From Hyphomicrobium_B sp001006785 (GTDB lineage Bacteria; Pseudomonadota; Alphaproteobacteria; Rhizobiales; Hyphomicrobiaceae): a DNA stretch of 64,000 nt. The translations under genes and the position numbers were made by a program. Shown here piece after piece: positions 34,804 through 43,288 of this stretch (the first letter of the stretch is position 1; each line of letters opens with the position of its first letter). The notes below the pieces were generated by a model, which saw only the letters and a list, made by a program, of their open reading frames with translations, did no database searches and was not told where the DNA came from. The DNA lies in assembly GCF_001006785.1 (NCBI RefSeq), contig NZ_CDHO01000001.1, positions 575,382 through 639,381 of the forward strand, in the 5' to 3' direction.

Positions 34804-35139
34804 GACGTCTGGTTATGAAACTGGCATGGAAAGCGCACAAAATCAAACCAAAAATCACCAATTACCACCAGGGTTTCCAAAACGATTATAATTCAACAAA
34901 CAGAAGCTTTATTTCGCAAATGCACAGTATTTCCTAGTCATGCTCAAAGCTTGAGCAAGGCCAAAAATTTCCCCACCGGAAACGAATTTTAACTTGCTTC
35001 CTTTGCAATATGTGAAAATATCGCACCCATCAATCAAGAAATGTCGAAATTGGTCATTATTTGGCACGATTGGTTGAAAAACAAACAAAAGATAACTGCA
35101 TCGCAAAAGCGGCAGAACACGTTTCCTGGGAGGGAAATA
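34804..35139 (+). promoter_or_regulatory. A/T-rich divergent promoter region before the amine permease
   Basis: This 336-base spacer separates the regulator operon from the permease gene and is clearly A/T-richer than coding DNA around it. An in-frame extension of the permease from 35041 exists, but it is unlike transporter N-termini. The stretch CACCAATTACCACCAGG and the TGGTCATTATTTGGCACG stretch are possible regulator contacts, without a clean dyad. A TTGGCACG box at 35061-35068 recalls a sigma-54 -24 element, but the -12 part does not fit. Confidence 0.45.
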
Positions 35140-36921
35140 ATGACAGTTGAAGCAGCAAGCTTTTCAGGGGGGCAAGCCCCAAAAGAACTTGTACGGTCGA
35201 TAGACTGGCGTGGCGCATTTTGGGTGGCGAGCGGCGTGCCGGCGCTGGTGCTGTTCTCCATCGGCGGCATCGCGGGCATGACCGGCAAGGTGGCGTTCCT
35301 CGTTTGGGCCGCCTCGATGGTGATGGGATTCATCCAGTCATTCACGTATGCGGAAATCGCCGGACTGTTTCCGAACAAGTCGGGTGGTGCGTCGATCTAT
35401 GGCGCGGCGGCATGGGTTCGCTATTCGAAGATCATCGCGCCGCTGTCGGTGTGGTGTAACTGGCTGGCGTGGACGCCCGTGCTATCGCTCGGCTGTTCGA
35501 TCGCCGCGGCCTACATTCTGAATGCCGTCGGTCCAATCCCGGCTACGGATTCGCCGGAAGTGCTCGCCTGGGTGCAGGCGCACGCGGCTTCGCTCACCGC
35601 TGATAGCCCGCGCGTCGTTGAGTGGCTCGCGGCCAACGCCGGCAAGACATCGGCTGATGCCATCAGCGCCCTGCTGGCGCTCGACGGTGTTGCAGCGCTG
35701 ACTCCGACCATCCGCACATGGAGTCTGTTCACTCAAAGCCTCGGTCCGGTTACGTTCTCGCTCAACGCCGTGTTCTTCATCGGTGCGGTGCTGATGCTCG
35801 TCACCTTCGCCATCCAGCATCGCGGCATTCTTGGAACCGCGAGCGTTCAGAAATATATCGGACTGCTGGTGATCATCCCGATGCTGATCGTCGGCGTCGT
35901 TCCGATCCTGACCGGGCAGATCGACTGGTCGAACTATTCGCCGCTGGCGCCGTTGAAGGCGGCGGCTGTTGCGGAGACTGGTCCGTGGGACATCAACGGC
36001 TGGACGTTGGTGCTCGGCGGCATGTTCATCGCGGCCTGGTCGACGTACGCGTTTGAGACGGCCATCTGCTACACGAGCGAATTCAAGAATCCCAAGACCG
36101 ACACGTTCAAGGCGATCTTCTATTCCGGTCTCTTGTGCCTGCTGCTCTACACTCTGGTGCCGTTCACGTTCCAGGGCGTTCTCGGTCTCGACGGCATGCT
36201 CGCTGCACCGATCGTCGACGGTTCTGGCGTCGCGGCAGCGATGGCCAAGATGGTTGGCGGCACGGGCTTCCTGGTCAACATCATGGTCATGATGATGATC
36301 CTCGCGCTGATGCTGTCGATCATGACGGCGATGGCCGGCTCGTCGCGCACCTTGTACCAGGGTTCGGTCGACGGCTGGCTTCCGCGCTTCCTCGACCACG
36401 TCAACAGCCACGGCGCACCGACGCATGCGATGTGGACGGATCTCATCTTCAATCTCGGCCTGCTTGCGATTGCGGCCGCGGATGCGACGAGCTTCTTCTT
36501 CATCCTGGCAGTGTCGAACTGCTGCTACATCATCTTCAACTTCCTGAACCTCAACTCCGGCTGGCTGCATCGTATCGATAACGGCCATATCGAACGTCCG
36601 TTCAGGGCGCCGACGCTGTTGCTCGCGCTTGGCGTGCTGTTCTCATTCGTCAATGCCGGGCTGATGGGTGCGGGTGCGAAGGTGTGGAACCCGCTGGCGC
36701 TGACGTCGGCTGCGATTGCGGCGGCGCTGATCATTCCGGTGTTCTGGTTCCGCCACTACGTTCAGGACAAAGGGCAGTTCCCGCAGCACATGCTCGATGA
36801 CCTGAACCTGACGACGGACAGCCTCCGGGCGCGTAAGGCGGGCATCCTGCCCTACATCGTCCTGCTCGCCGGCGTTTCCGTCGTCCTCGTCGCTAACTGG
36901 TTCTTCCAGCTTGCGGGGTGA
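35140..36921 (+). CDS. APC-superfamily amino acid/amine permease
   Basis: A 593-residue transporter. The ATG at 35140 follows GGGAGGGA, an excellent ribosome binding site. About 12 membrane segments are visible. Helix 1 has the APC-type unwound motif SIGGIAGMTG, and helix 6 has WSTYAFETAICYTSEFKNPKTD, the substrate-contact region of the family. A long hydrophilic loop lies between helices 4 and 5 (about residues 150-215). Position directly before the dimethylamine oxidation genes, and behind a divergent regulator, suggests uptake of dimethylamine or a related methylated amine. Family members usually carry amino acids, so this substrate is inferred. Confidence 0.82.
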   Translation: MTVEAASFSGGQAPKELVRSIDWRGAFWVASGVPALVLFSIGGIAGMTGKVAFLVWAASMVMGFIQSFTYAEIAGLFPNKSGGASIYGAAAWVRYSKIIAPLSVWCNWLAWTPVLSLGCSIAAAYILNAVGPIPATDSPEVLAWVQAHAASLTADSPRVVEWLAANAGKTSADAISALLALDGVAALTPTIRTWSLFTQSLGPVTFSLNAVFFIGAVLMLVTFAIQHRGILGTASVQKYIGLLVIIPMLIVGVVPILTGQIDWSNYSPLAPLKAAAVAETGPWDINGWTLVLGGMFIAAWSTYAFETAICYTSEFKNPKTDTFKAIFYSGLLCLLLYTLVPFTFQGVLGLDGMLAAPIVDGSGVAAAMAKMVGGTGFLVNIMVMMMILALMLSIMTAMAGSSRTLYQGSVDGWLPRFLDHVNSHGAPTHAMWTDLIFNLGLLAIAAADATSFFFILAVSNCCYIIFNFLNLNSGWLHRIDNGHIERPFRAPTLLLALGVLFSFVNAGLMGAGAKVWNPLALTSAAIAAALIIPVFWFRHYVQDKGQFPQHMLDDLNLTTDSLRARKAGILPYIVLLAGVSVVLVANWFFQLAG

Positions 36922-36934
36922 AGCATAAGATATT

Positions 36935-36992
36935 GATCGCGGCGAAGAACTTCAGGCTGAACAATTTACGTTCTGCAGCTTCGCCGCGATCC
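36935..36992 (+). terminator. Long hairpin between permease and dimethylamine genes (attenuator-like)
   Basis: A perfect 13-base inverted repeat (GATCGCGGCGAAG at 36935-36947, CTTCGCCGCGATC at 36980-36992) is followed by ATTATTTTTAT. It lies 14 bases after the permease stop and 33 bases before the next start. It could terminate part of the transcripts, or protect the upstream or downstream mRNA and set different expression levels. Confidence 0.6.
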
Positions 36993-37024
36993 CATTATTT
37001 TTATAAGGGAGAGCACTTGGAGAA

Positions 37025-37630
37025 ATGATTCAACCAGGATTTAAAAGTCGGCCGACTTACGAGAAACTGAAGCCGGACCCATTCGCCAAAAGCAATATCG
37101 TTATCGTCGACACCGAAGGAAGCGACGCATTCGTCGACTTGGCGGGCGCTGCGAGCGCGGAATTTCTTGCTCGAACGACCGTGATGCTCGACCGCGAGTC
37201 GGCTTCGGATGACGCCGTCGCGAACAAGGTGAGGGCAACGAATGTCGGGAACCTGTGGACCTTTCCGACGCTCGAAACTTTGATTGCGCGCTTTGACAGC
37301 GTGCTCGCCATTTCAAAAATGGGCACGCGTATCTATGCGGCCGGACGCGAACCGCTGATCGGCTCCGTCGTGAAGACGGCTATTGGGCACGGTGTTTCTT
37401 ATACTTCCGTCTATCGAGAGCACCGCGGATCGCTCAAGCGTCGCGTCCAGTGCGTGCACTGCAAGGGTTACACCGAAAACGTGACGACCAATCCGGTGCG
37501 CTGCACGCACTGCGGCCTCACGCTGCTCGTGCGCGATCATTATTCTTGGCGCATTGGAGCATTTCAGGGCGTCTGCATCGACGCCGAGAAGCCGGGCGAA
37601 GTTCCAGAGACAAAGGTTGATTTTGCATGA
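37025..37630 (+). CDS. Dimethylamine monooxygenase accessory subunit with zinc-ribbon motif
   Basis: A 201-residue protein. The first 130 residues are alpha/beta with no catalytic motif. At the end, Cys143, Cys146, Cys160 and Cys163 form CxxC...CxxC, a zinc-ribbon or rubredoxin-like metal site. It is the first gene of a four-gene block with an iron-sulfur reductase, a DUF3445 haem protein and a GcvT-like protein, the gene set of bacterial dimethylamine monooxygenase (Dmm). Databases use the subunit letters inconsistently, so none is given here. Its stop overlaps the next start as ATGA. Confidence 0.8.
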   Translation: MIQPGFKSRPTYEKLKPDPFAKSNIVIVDTEGSDAFVDLAGAASAEFLARTTVMLDRESASDDAVANKVRATNVGNLWTFPTLETLIARFDSVLAISKMGTRIYAAGREPLIGSVVKTAIGHGVSYTSVYREHRGSLKRRVQCVHCKGYTENVTTNPVRCTHCGLTLLVRDHYSWRIGAFQGVCIDAEKPGEVPETKVDFA

Positions 37631-38586
37631 CTACGAACGCCTCGCGGCGTGTGCGCGTCGAGGAACTCGAGCGCGTCGCCAATCGCATCAAAAGGTTTTC
37701 ATTCGTCCCCGTTGACGGGCAGCCGCTGCCGATTTTCTCGGCCGGTTCGCACGTGATCGTCACCATGCGCGACGGGAACCGCGTATTCCGCAACCCTTAC
37801 TCGTTGATGAGCTCGCCGCTCGACACGAGCACCTATCAGATCAGCGTTCTGCGCGTCGACGACACGCGCGGCGGTTCGGCGTTCATGCATGAGAATGTCT
37901 CAAAGGGCATGACGCTCGAAATCAACGAGCCCGTGAATCTTTTTCCGGTCGATCGCACGGGCCGGAAGCACATCCTGTTGGCGGGCGGGATCGGGATTAC
38001 GCCGTTCATGGCGATGATGGCGCAGTTCAAGCACGACAAGACGAATTTCGAACTGCACTACGGCGTGCGCTCCCTGGAAGAGGGTGCCTACTGCAGCCTG
38101 CTCAACGCCAACGACGCGGGTGTCTTCCTCTATCGCGCTGACCTCGGGCAGTTCATTCCGCTTGAGCAAATTCTCGAGAACCAGCCGCTCGGTACGCATC
38201 TGTATGTCTGCGGCCCGCAGGGAATGATCGACTGGGTTCTGAAGACGGCGAAAGAGCAAGGCTGGCCGAAAGAAAACGTCCATTACGAGCACTTCGCTGC
38301 GCCCCCGCCGGGACGGCAATTCGTCGTCAAGCTTGCAAAGTCAGGGCGCGAGATCGTCGTCGGCGAACATCAAAGCATTCTGGAAGCCTTGGAGCAGGCC
38401 GGCGTGGACGCGCCCTACCTCTGCAGAGGCGGCGCATGCGGCCAGTGCATCACGAACGTTTTGGAAGTGAACGGAAAGATGCTCCACAACGACCATTACC
38501 TATCGGACGATGAAAAGAGCTGCGGAAACAAGATCGCGACATGTGTGTCTCGAATGGACGGCGGCAGCCTGACACTCGATCTCTGA
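37627..38586 (+). CDS. Dimethylamine monooxygenase reductase subunit (PDR/VanB-type)
   Basis: A 319-residue protein. An FMN-binding barrel (NPYSLMSSPLDTSTY) and an NAD-binding domain (HILLAGGIGITPFMAM, YVCGPQGMIDWV) are followed by a C-terminal 2Fe-2S ferredoxin: YLCRGGACGQCITNV with a last Cys in ATCVS. This layout is that of phthalate dioxygenase reductase. It should pass electrons from NAD(P)H to the haem subunit encoded next. The start overlaps the preceding stop, so translation is coupled. Confidence 0.88.
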   Translation: MTTNASRRVRVEELERVANRIKRFSFVPVDGQPLPIFSAGSHVIVTMRDGNRVFRNPYSLMSSPLDTSTYQISVLRVDDTRGGSAFMHENVSKGMTLEINEPVNLFPVDRTGRKHILLAGGIGITPFMAMMAQFKHDKTNFELHYGVRSLEEGAYCSLLNANDAGVFLYRADLGQFIPLEQILENQPLGTHLYVCGPQGMIDWVLKTAKEQGWPKENVHYEHFAAPPPGRQFVVKLAKSGREIVVGEHQSILEALEQAGVDAPYLCRGGACGQCITNVLEVNGKMLHNDHYLSDDEKSCGNKIATCVSRMDGGSLTLDL

Positions 38587-38615
38587 GACGCACCGGTAAA
38601 ATAAAGGATGATGCC

Positions 38616-39656
38616 ATGAATACGATTTTCAAAGACGAGACATTCCGGGACGACTTCACATTTTCCAACAGCCCGGCGGCGATCAAGCGTTTTCCCTTTC
38701 CCTATTGGGAAGACAAGTATCGCTACTCAGTGAATATCGAGCCGCATGTGCCGGGCCCGAAGGGGTCGGTGTATGAATTTCCGTTCGACGTCGATGAGCA
38801 CTACGTGTCCGACATGCGTGACCGCGCACTCGTGCTCAAAGAAGATCCGACGCGCTGCCAAGCGCTGCCGCACATGATGCTGGCGCAGTGGGATACGCTC
38901 GAGCTGATCATGACCAGCCTAGCGCGCGACTATCCCGAGCACTTTTCGCTCGAGAGAAACGGTGACGATTGGCACTGGATCAATCGCCCGCTCAGGATCG
39001 AGAACAAGTTCCGTTTTGGCGATGCTTCGACGCTGCCTTACGAACCGATGGAATACATCACACGCCAGTGCCAGGGCGATTTCACGCTTTCGGATCAGCG
39101 CGACAACAATCTTTGGATGGATGCGGGCATCGCGACGGCGCAAGCCGACTGGTCGTTGGATTTCGACGTCGGCATGAACTTCATGGAGTGGCATGCGCCC
39201 GTGCCGCTGGCGCATGAAGCAGGCGTTTTCGATCGCGCGCTGAAATTCCTTCTCGCGCTTCAGTATGGAAAGCCCGTGCGTCGTCTCAACTGGACGATGA
39301 CGATCAATCCGCGCCTCGATACGAGCCCAGAAAACTATCACAAATGGGGCCCCGATCGCGCGACTGTCACGCCGGAGAACGTGGGCGATAAGGTGCATTT
39401 GCGCGTCGAACTTCAGGCGCTCTGGCGTCTGCCGCGCTCCAACGCAATTCTGTTTTCGATCCGCGCCTATCTGATCAAGATGGACGAACTCGTCACCGAC
39501 CTTAACAAGGCTCGGAGAATGCATCGCGTTCTTCAGACGCTGCCGCCGGAGCTGGCTGAGTATAAGGGCATCACCCGCTACTTCGATGTCACGAAGGAAT
39601 GGCTCGCCAAGTACGATGACGGCAAGCCCACGCCTGTCGGCTTTTTGTTCGAATAA
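38616..39656 (+). CDS. Dimethylamine monooxygenase catalytic subunit (DUF3445 haem-dependent oxidative N-demethylase)
   Basis: A 346-residue protein starting at ATG 38616 after AAAGGA. The whole length matches DUF3445, now called haem-dependent oxidative N-demethylase: MMLAQWDTLELIM near residue 90, FLLALQYGKPVRRLNWTMTI near 220 and VHLRVELQALWRLPRSNAILF near 280. In the family, a haem and a non-haem metal take part in N-demethylation with oxygen. With the neighbouring reductase it should convert dimethylamine to methylamine and formaldehyde in the cytosol. An upstream in-frame start is rejected because it overlaps the reductase gene. Confidence 0.85.
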   Translation: MNTIFKDETFRDDFTFSNSPAAIKRFPFPYWEDKYRYSVNIEPHVPGPKGSVYEFPFDVDEHYVSDMRDRALVLKEDPTRCQALPHMMLAQWDTLELIMTSLARDYPEHFSLERNGDDWHWINRPLRIENKFRFGDASTLPYEPMEYITRQCQGDFTLSDQRDNNLWMDAGIATAQADWSLDFDVGMNFMEWHAPVPLAHEAGVFDRALKFLLALQYGKPVRRLNWTMTINPRLDTSPENYHKWGPDRATVTPENVGDKVHLRVELQALWRLPRSNAILFSIRAYLIKMDELVTDLNKARRMHRVLQTLPPELAEYKGITRYFDVTKEWLAKYDDGKPTPVGFLFE

Positions 39657-39716
39657 GAAAGTAAGAAGCGATAGTCGGGCCTTAGGCCCTGAACGTAAAT
39701 TGCAAGAGGAAAGCTA

Positions 39717-40835
39717 ATGTCTTTTTCGCGCCAATCGGCTCTTAACGATCGCCACAGGGCACTGGGCTCGGATCTTTCGACTGCCTGGAACGACATGCCG
39801 ATCCCGCAGAATTATTCCACGAATCCCTATGACGAAACGGAGGCTGTCCGCAATCGCGCGGGTCTGTTCGACGTGTCGGGACTGAGATTGGTCAATGTCA
39901 GCGGACCGGACGCGCAGGCGTTTCTCAATCACCTTCTGACGACCGATATTTCGAAAACCAAGGCCGGCGATTCCCACATTAGCAACATCGTCAATGCCAA
40001 CGGCGGACTGATCGACGACGTGCTGGTCTATGTCGATGGCCCGGACCAGTTCCGTGTCTCGCACGGCGGCGGCAGCTTCGAGGAAGCGGCGGAAGCCGCC
40101 AAGGGCGGTTTTAACGTCAAGGTGGAGCGCGATAACGACGTCCACATCCTATCGCTTCAAGGCCCGCTTGCACTCGAAACGTTGGCACCGCATACGCCGA
40201 TGGACCTGGCCGGGCTCGGCTACTTCCGTCATCAGAAGACGACGCTGTTCGGAAAGCCGGTTTCGCTCGCGCGCGGCGGATATTCCGCAGAGCGCGGCTA
40301 TGAGGTGTTCTGCTCGGCCGCGGACGCGCCGTTCCTCTGGGACTCGATTCTGAAAGCTGGCAAGGATGCTGGCATCGTTCCCGCTTCGTGGTCGTGCCTC
40401 GATATCATCCGGGTGGAAGGCGGACTGTTGTTTTTCCCGTTCGATATGACGAACGAGGATACGACGCCTTGGGAAGTGCGCGCCGACTGGACCATCGACT
40501 TGTCGAAGCCGGCCTTCGTCGGCAAAGATGCGCTTGCCGCCAAGAAAGGCAAAGAGCGTTCGTTCATCGCGGGCGTCGAAGTCGAAGCAGGAAAAGCGAT
40601 CGAACCGGGTTCGAAGATCACGGCGAATGGCGAGCAAGTCGGCGTCGTCTGCAGCTCGACGTTCAGCCAGCACCTGATGAAGTCGCTGGTCATGGCGCAG
40701 ATCAAGCCGGAATTCACGAAACTTGGGACCGAGCTGACGTTGCACGACGATAAGAATTACACGGGTACTGTGGTGCGCATGCCGTTTTACGATCCTATGC
40801 GCCTGCGAACCCATCCTCAATCGGAACGCGCATAA
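39717..40835 (+). CDS. dmmD: GcvT-like tetrahydrofolate-dependent aminomethyltransferase (DmmD)
   Basis: A 372-residue protein with an AGAGGAAA ribosome binding site. It has the GcvT fold: AGLFDVSGLRLVNVSGPDAQAFLNHL at the start, ARGGYSAERGYEVFC in the middle, and WSCLDIIRVEGGLLF with the folate-binding Glu. In other dimethylamine operons the GcvT-like member is DmmD. The likely role is to trap the formaldehyde released by the monooxygenase as methylene-tetrahydrofolate. It is the last gene of the block and is followed by palindromes. Confidence 0.85.
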   Translation: MSFSRQSALNDRHRALGSDLSTAWNDMPIPQNYSTNPYDETEAVRNRAGLFDVSGLRLVNVSGPDAQAFLNHLLTTDISKTKAGDSHISNIVNANGGLIDDVLVYVDGPDQFRVSHGGGSFEEAAEAAKGGFNVKVERDNDVHILSLQGPLALETLAPHTPMDLAGLGYFRHQKTTLFGKPVSLARGGYSAERGYEVFCSAADAPFLWDSILKAGKDAGIVPASWSCLDIIRVEGGLLFFPFDMTNEDTTPWEVRADWTIDLSKPAFVGKDALAAKKGKERSFIAGVEVEAGKAIEPGSKITANGEQVGVVCSSTFSQHLMKSLVMAQIKPEFTKLGTELTLHDDKNYTGTVVRMPFYDPMRLRTHPQSERA

Positions 40836-40863
40836 ACCCTGTCATTCGGCATGTGCGCAAACT

Positions 40864-40889
40864 TGGCTAGGGGCAATTGCCTCTAGCCA
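40864..40889. repeat. 26-base near-perfect palindrome after dmmD
   Basis: TGGCTAGGGGCAATTGCCTC followed by TAGCCA reads the same on both strands except for one pair. It lies 29 bases downstream of the dmmD stop codon and may end the dmm transcript or bind a dimeric protein. No T-run follows. Confidence 0.5.
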
Positions 40890-40903
40890 CTTTCATCCAA
40901 AGC

Positions 40904-40941
40904 GCCGGCGGCTTTTCTGAGCCATCAAATTTGCCGCCGGC
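40904..40941. terminator. Hairpin after the dmm block
   Basis: Nine-base arms GCCGGCGGC (40904-40912) and GCCGCCGGC (40933-40941) enclose a 20-base loop. A TAAATCTTT stretch follows. A second, shorter perfect palindrome, TTGACGGCCGTCAA, lies at 40950-40963. The set may work as terminator and operator between the dmm block and the haemoglobin gene. Confidence 0.5.
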
Positions 40942-41043
40942 GTAAATCTTTGACGGCCGTCAATGCGTCGCGACGAGGGTCGTCCAAAAGCAACCCAAGG
41001 ATAGCTTGGCAAAAACAACAAGAGTCGTGTCGCACGCGTATTT

Positions 41044-41060
41044 ATATCGCTATCCGATAT
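41044..41060. promoter_or_regulatory. Dyad ATATCG-N5-CGATAT before the haemoglobin gene
   Basis: A perfect six-base inverted repeat with spacer CTATC lies 28 bases before the ATG of the truncated haemoglobin gene. Its A/T-rich arms overlap the likely -10 region. Spacing suits an Rrf2-type or other small dimeric repressor, which is a guess. Confidence 0.4.
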
Positions 41061-41088
41061 GTTGGGATGGAATTGGAAGGAGAAGGCC

Positions 41089-41520
41089 ATGGCGCAAGCT
41101 AACATTTATCAGCGCATCGGTGGGGCGCCGGGTTTGCGAAAGCTCGTTGAGACGTTCTACGACATCATCGAATTCGAGCCGCAGGGCAAACTCCTCAGCA
41201 TTCTCCATCTTCGCGGCATGGGCATCGCGAATTCGCGCGAGGAGCAGTTCAATTTTCTGTCTGGATTCTTCGGCGGGCCGAAGCTCTACATCGAGAAACA
41301 CGGTCATTCGGACGTGCGGGAAATGCATCGCCACGTCGAGGTCGGTCCTGCCGAGCGCGACTCCTGGCTGGAGTGCATGCAAACGGCAATCGAGCGACTG
41401 AATTACGATCGCGAGCTTGGCGACGAGCTGATGCGGCACTTCCGGATGGTGGCAAACGCTCTCGAGGTCGAGAACCGCACGAATGAGAAGAACAGGCAAC
41501 TTCTGGCGGCCTGGAAATAG
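41089..41520 (+). CDS. Group II truncated haemoglobin
   Basis: A 143-residue protein starting at ATG 41089 after GGAAGGAGAAGG. The group II pattern is clear: YQRIGGAPGLRKLVETFYD with Tyr at B10 (residue 24), SGFFGGPKLYIEKHGH, the haem-binding His82 in HRHVEV, and Trp93 at G8 in RDSWLECM. Such proteins bind oxygen and NO and may act in oxygen supply or redox chemistry. It lies downstream of the dmm block in the same direction. A role in feeding oxygen to, or protecting, the monooxygenase is inferred from position only. Confidence 0.88.
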   Translation: MAQANIYQRIGGAPGLRKLVETFYDIIEFEPQGKLLSILHLRGMGIANSREEQFNFLSGFFGGPKLYIEKHGHSDVREMHRHVEVGPAERDSWLECMQTAIERLNYDRELGDELMRHFRMVANALEVENRTNEKNRQLLAAWK

Positions 41521-41635
41521 ACGCACCGATTATCGCGGTCGAATTTGCAAAGAATTGAACTTCGACGCGGAGGCAAACTCTGCTGCTCCGCGCCGTAGGC
41601 TTGTCGCGAGGACGGTCGGCGATCGCTCGAAGCGA

Positions 41636-42175
41636 TTATTGCGTCGGCGCTGTCGTTTTAACCGGAGAAAAGAGTCCGAAGGCATTGCCGTCGGGATCCT
41701 GCACGATTGCGATGCGTCCAATCTTTGTTGCATCCGCAGGCGCGCGCAAAATCTTGCCGCCCTTTTTCAGCGCTTCGCCAACTGCCGTGTCGACATCGGC
41801 GACCTGAATATACATGAGCCAGCCCGGCTTCGGATCGCTCGCGTCCTTGCCCTCATATTTCGTCATGCCCGCGGCTTCCGTCGAGCCAGCGGAAAACAGT
41901 GTGTAAGCTGGTTCGCCCGGCGCAGGCGCGCGTGTGTTGTCGTCGGCCGCGACGATCTTCGGCGTCCATCCGGCAACCGTTTGATAGAAGTCGCGGCTGC
42001 GGTCGGGATCGGAGGCGACGAGTTCGTTCCACCAGACGGTGCCGTTATCGGCATCGGTTGTCGCCTGCGGACTTTGCGCCGCCACCGGTAACGACATGGC
42101 GCCTGTCATCAGCGCGGCTGCCAAAATCGAAAATGCGGCGTTGCGGCTGCGCGATCTATTTACGTTGCTGCGCAT
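41636..42175 (-). CDS. Exported glyoxalase/VOC-family protein
   Basis: A 179-residue protein starting at ATG 42175 after AGGAGCC. It has a signal peptide (SILAAALMTGAMSLPVAA), which is unusual for VOC proteins. One VOC module follows: NELVASDPDRSRDFYQTVAGWTP, YIQVADVDTAVGEALKKGG, and IAIVQDPDGNAFGLFSP. VOC proteins often bind a metal and a small molecule. Those in this subgroup lack an assigned reaction. Export suggests a periplasmic binding or resistance role. Confidence 0.82.
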   Translation of the reverse strand: MRSNVNRSRSRNAAFSILAAALMTGAMSLPVAAQSPQATTDADNGTVWWNELVASDPDRSRDFYQTVAGWTPKIVAADDNTRAPAPGEPAYTLFSAGSTEAAGMTKYEGKDASDPKPGWLMYIQVADVDTAVGEALKKGGKILRAPADATKIGRIAIVQDPDGNAFGLFSPVKTTAPTQ

Positions 42176-42258
42176 GGGTGGCTCCTGCTCAAAACCGAGA
42201 ACTCGACGGATTAAAGCAAGAGCGATGCCAACGCTTCGCACGAGCGTTAAGGCTGCGC

Positions 42259-43044
42259 TTATTTCGGTCGGCAAGCCAAAATGTAGGTGAAGCCCCGATA
42301 TCGTTTGAAGTCGCGGCCCGCCTCGAACGGCGTGATGCGAACGCTTGTGCCATCCTTGGGCGGATCATTGATGCCAAGCATATAAAGGGGGTCGATCAGC
42401 TGGGCGGTTTCGTTCCACCATTCTGGGGCGTCGTAACGGTTTTTGCGCCAAACGAGATCATCGCTACCGACTTCCCAGACCTCCCAATGGACTTCGGGAA
42501 GATAAGATGACTGCTCGCCCGGACGACTGACGCGCGCAAGCTTTTGTCCGCGTTCAATCTTCTGTCCGACCTTCAAGTGCTTGATTTCGTCGAAGTTCAG
42601 GTGATCGAACTCCGAGTAGTAGTATTTCGAGCCGTTCGGCAAATTCACGTCGCGGCGATCGTGTTTCAAAAGAAGAGCGCCTTCCGAACCCCACTGCCAA
42701 TTGGCTTCCCATACGGCGCGAACCGTTCCGGATGCTGGGGCGAGAATCCATTCTCCGAATTTTCCTGCGTCGATGCCGGAGTGAATCTCGTCCCGGCGCG
42801 ATCCATCGATATCGATCCAGCTTGCGTAGAGCGACGTAATTGGAGAGCACTTGAAGTTCGACGGATAGACGGGTTTCAGACCTGTTTCCTTAATCCCGTA
42901 GCCTTTTTTCATGTCAGCCGTGTCGATTACCTCGGGTTCCGATTGCGCCGCATTCGGATTCAACGCCAAGAACGCGCCGACGCCGAAGACGGCGATCGTC
43001 GCTAATGCAAATTGCACGCCTCGATTTTGTTTGGATTTCGTCAC
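42259..43044 (-). CDS. M23-family peptidase (LytM domain), membrane-anchored
   Basis: A 261-residue protein. A GTG at 43044 has GGGA before it; another in-frame GTG at 43062 would add six residues. An N-terminal hydrophobic segment (VQFALATIAVFGVGAFLAL) acts as signal or anchor. The M23 zinc site is partly visible: EIHSGIDAG supplies the first His and Asp, and VHWEVW supplies HxH-like residues, with only one His seen. The enzyme may therefore have altered activity. LytM proteins cut peptidoglycan cross-bridges. It is divergent from the phosphopantetheinyl transferase-NRPS genes. Confidence 0.72.
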   Translation of the reverse strand: MTKSKQNRGVQFALATIAVFGVGAFLALNPNAAQSEPEVIDTADMKKGYGIKETGLKPVYPSNFKCSPITSLYASWIDIDGSRRDEIHSGIDAGKFGEWILAPASGTVRAVWEANWQWGSEGALLLKHDRRDVNLPNGSKYYYSEFDHLNFDEIKHLKVGQKIERGQKLARVSRPGEQSSYLPEVHWEVWEVGSDDLVWRKNRYDAPEWWNETAQLIDPLYMLGINDPPKDGTSVRITPFEAGRDFKRYRGFTYILACRPK

Positions 43045-43288
43045 GCGGGTCCCGTCTGGCACGCGATCGTCGCATCAAACTGCATGATGACGGCGAAGCG
43101 CACACGGTCTTTCACATATGCGCTCGATCAAATTTGGCCAGAGCATCAACGGTCAATCGTAAACGATATTTTCACTTTTAATCGCGCGCACGCAATTCGA
43201 TTCAATTGCAAAGGTTGCCGACCGGTTAATTGGCACGCCTTTTTAAAGCAGATCGCAGTCGGCCCCATCCTGGTATCGAGGCTCTTCT

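Noticed and set aside
35061..35077. Sigma-54-like promoter before the permease
   Set aside because: The TTGGCACG part fits, but the -12 element is GTTG or TTGA at the wrong spacing instead of TTGC, so it is not listed as a site.
35041..35139. N-terminal extension of the permease
   Set aside because: The extra 33 residues are unlike a transporter start, and the internal ATG at 35140 has a far better ribosome binding site.
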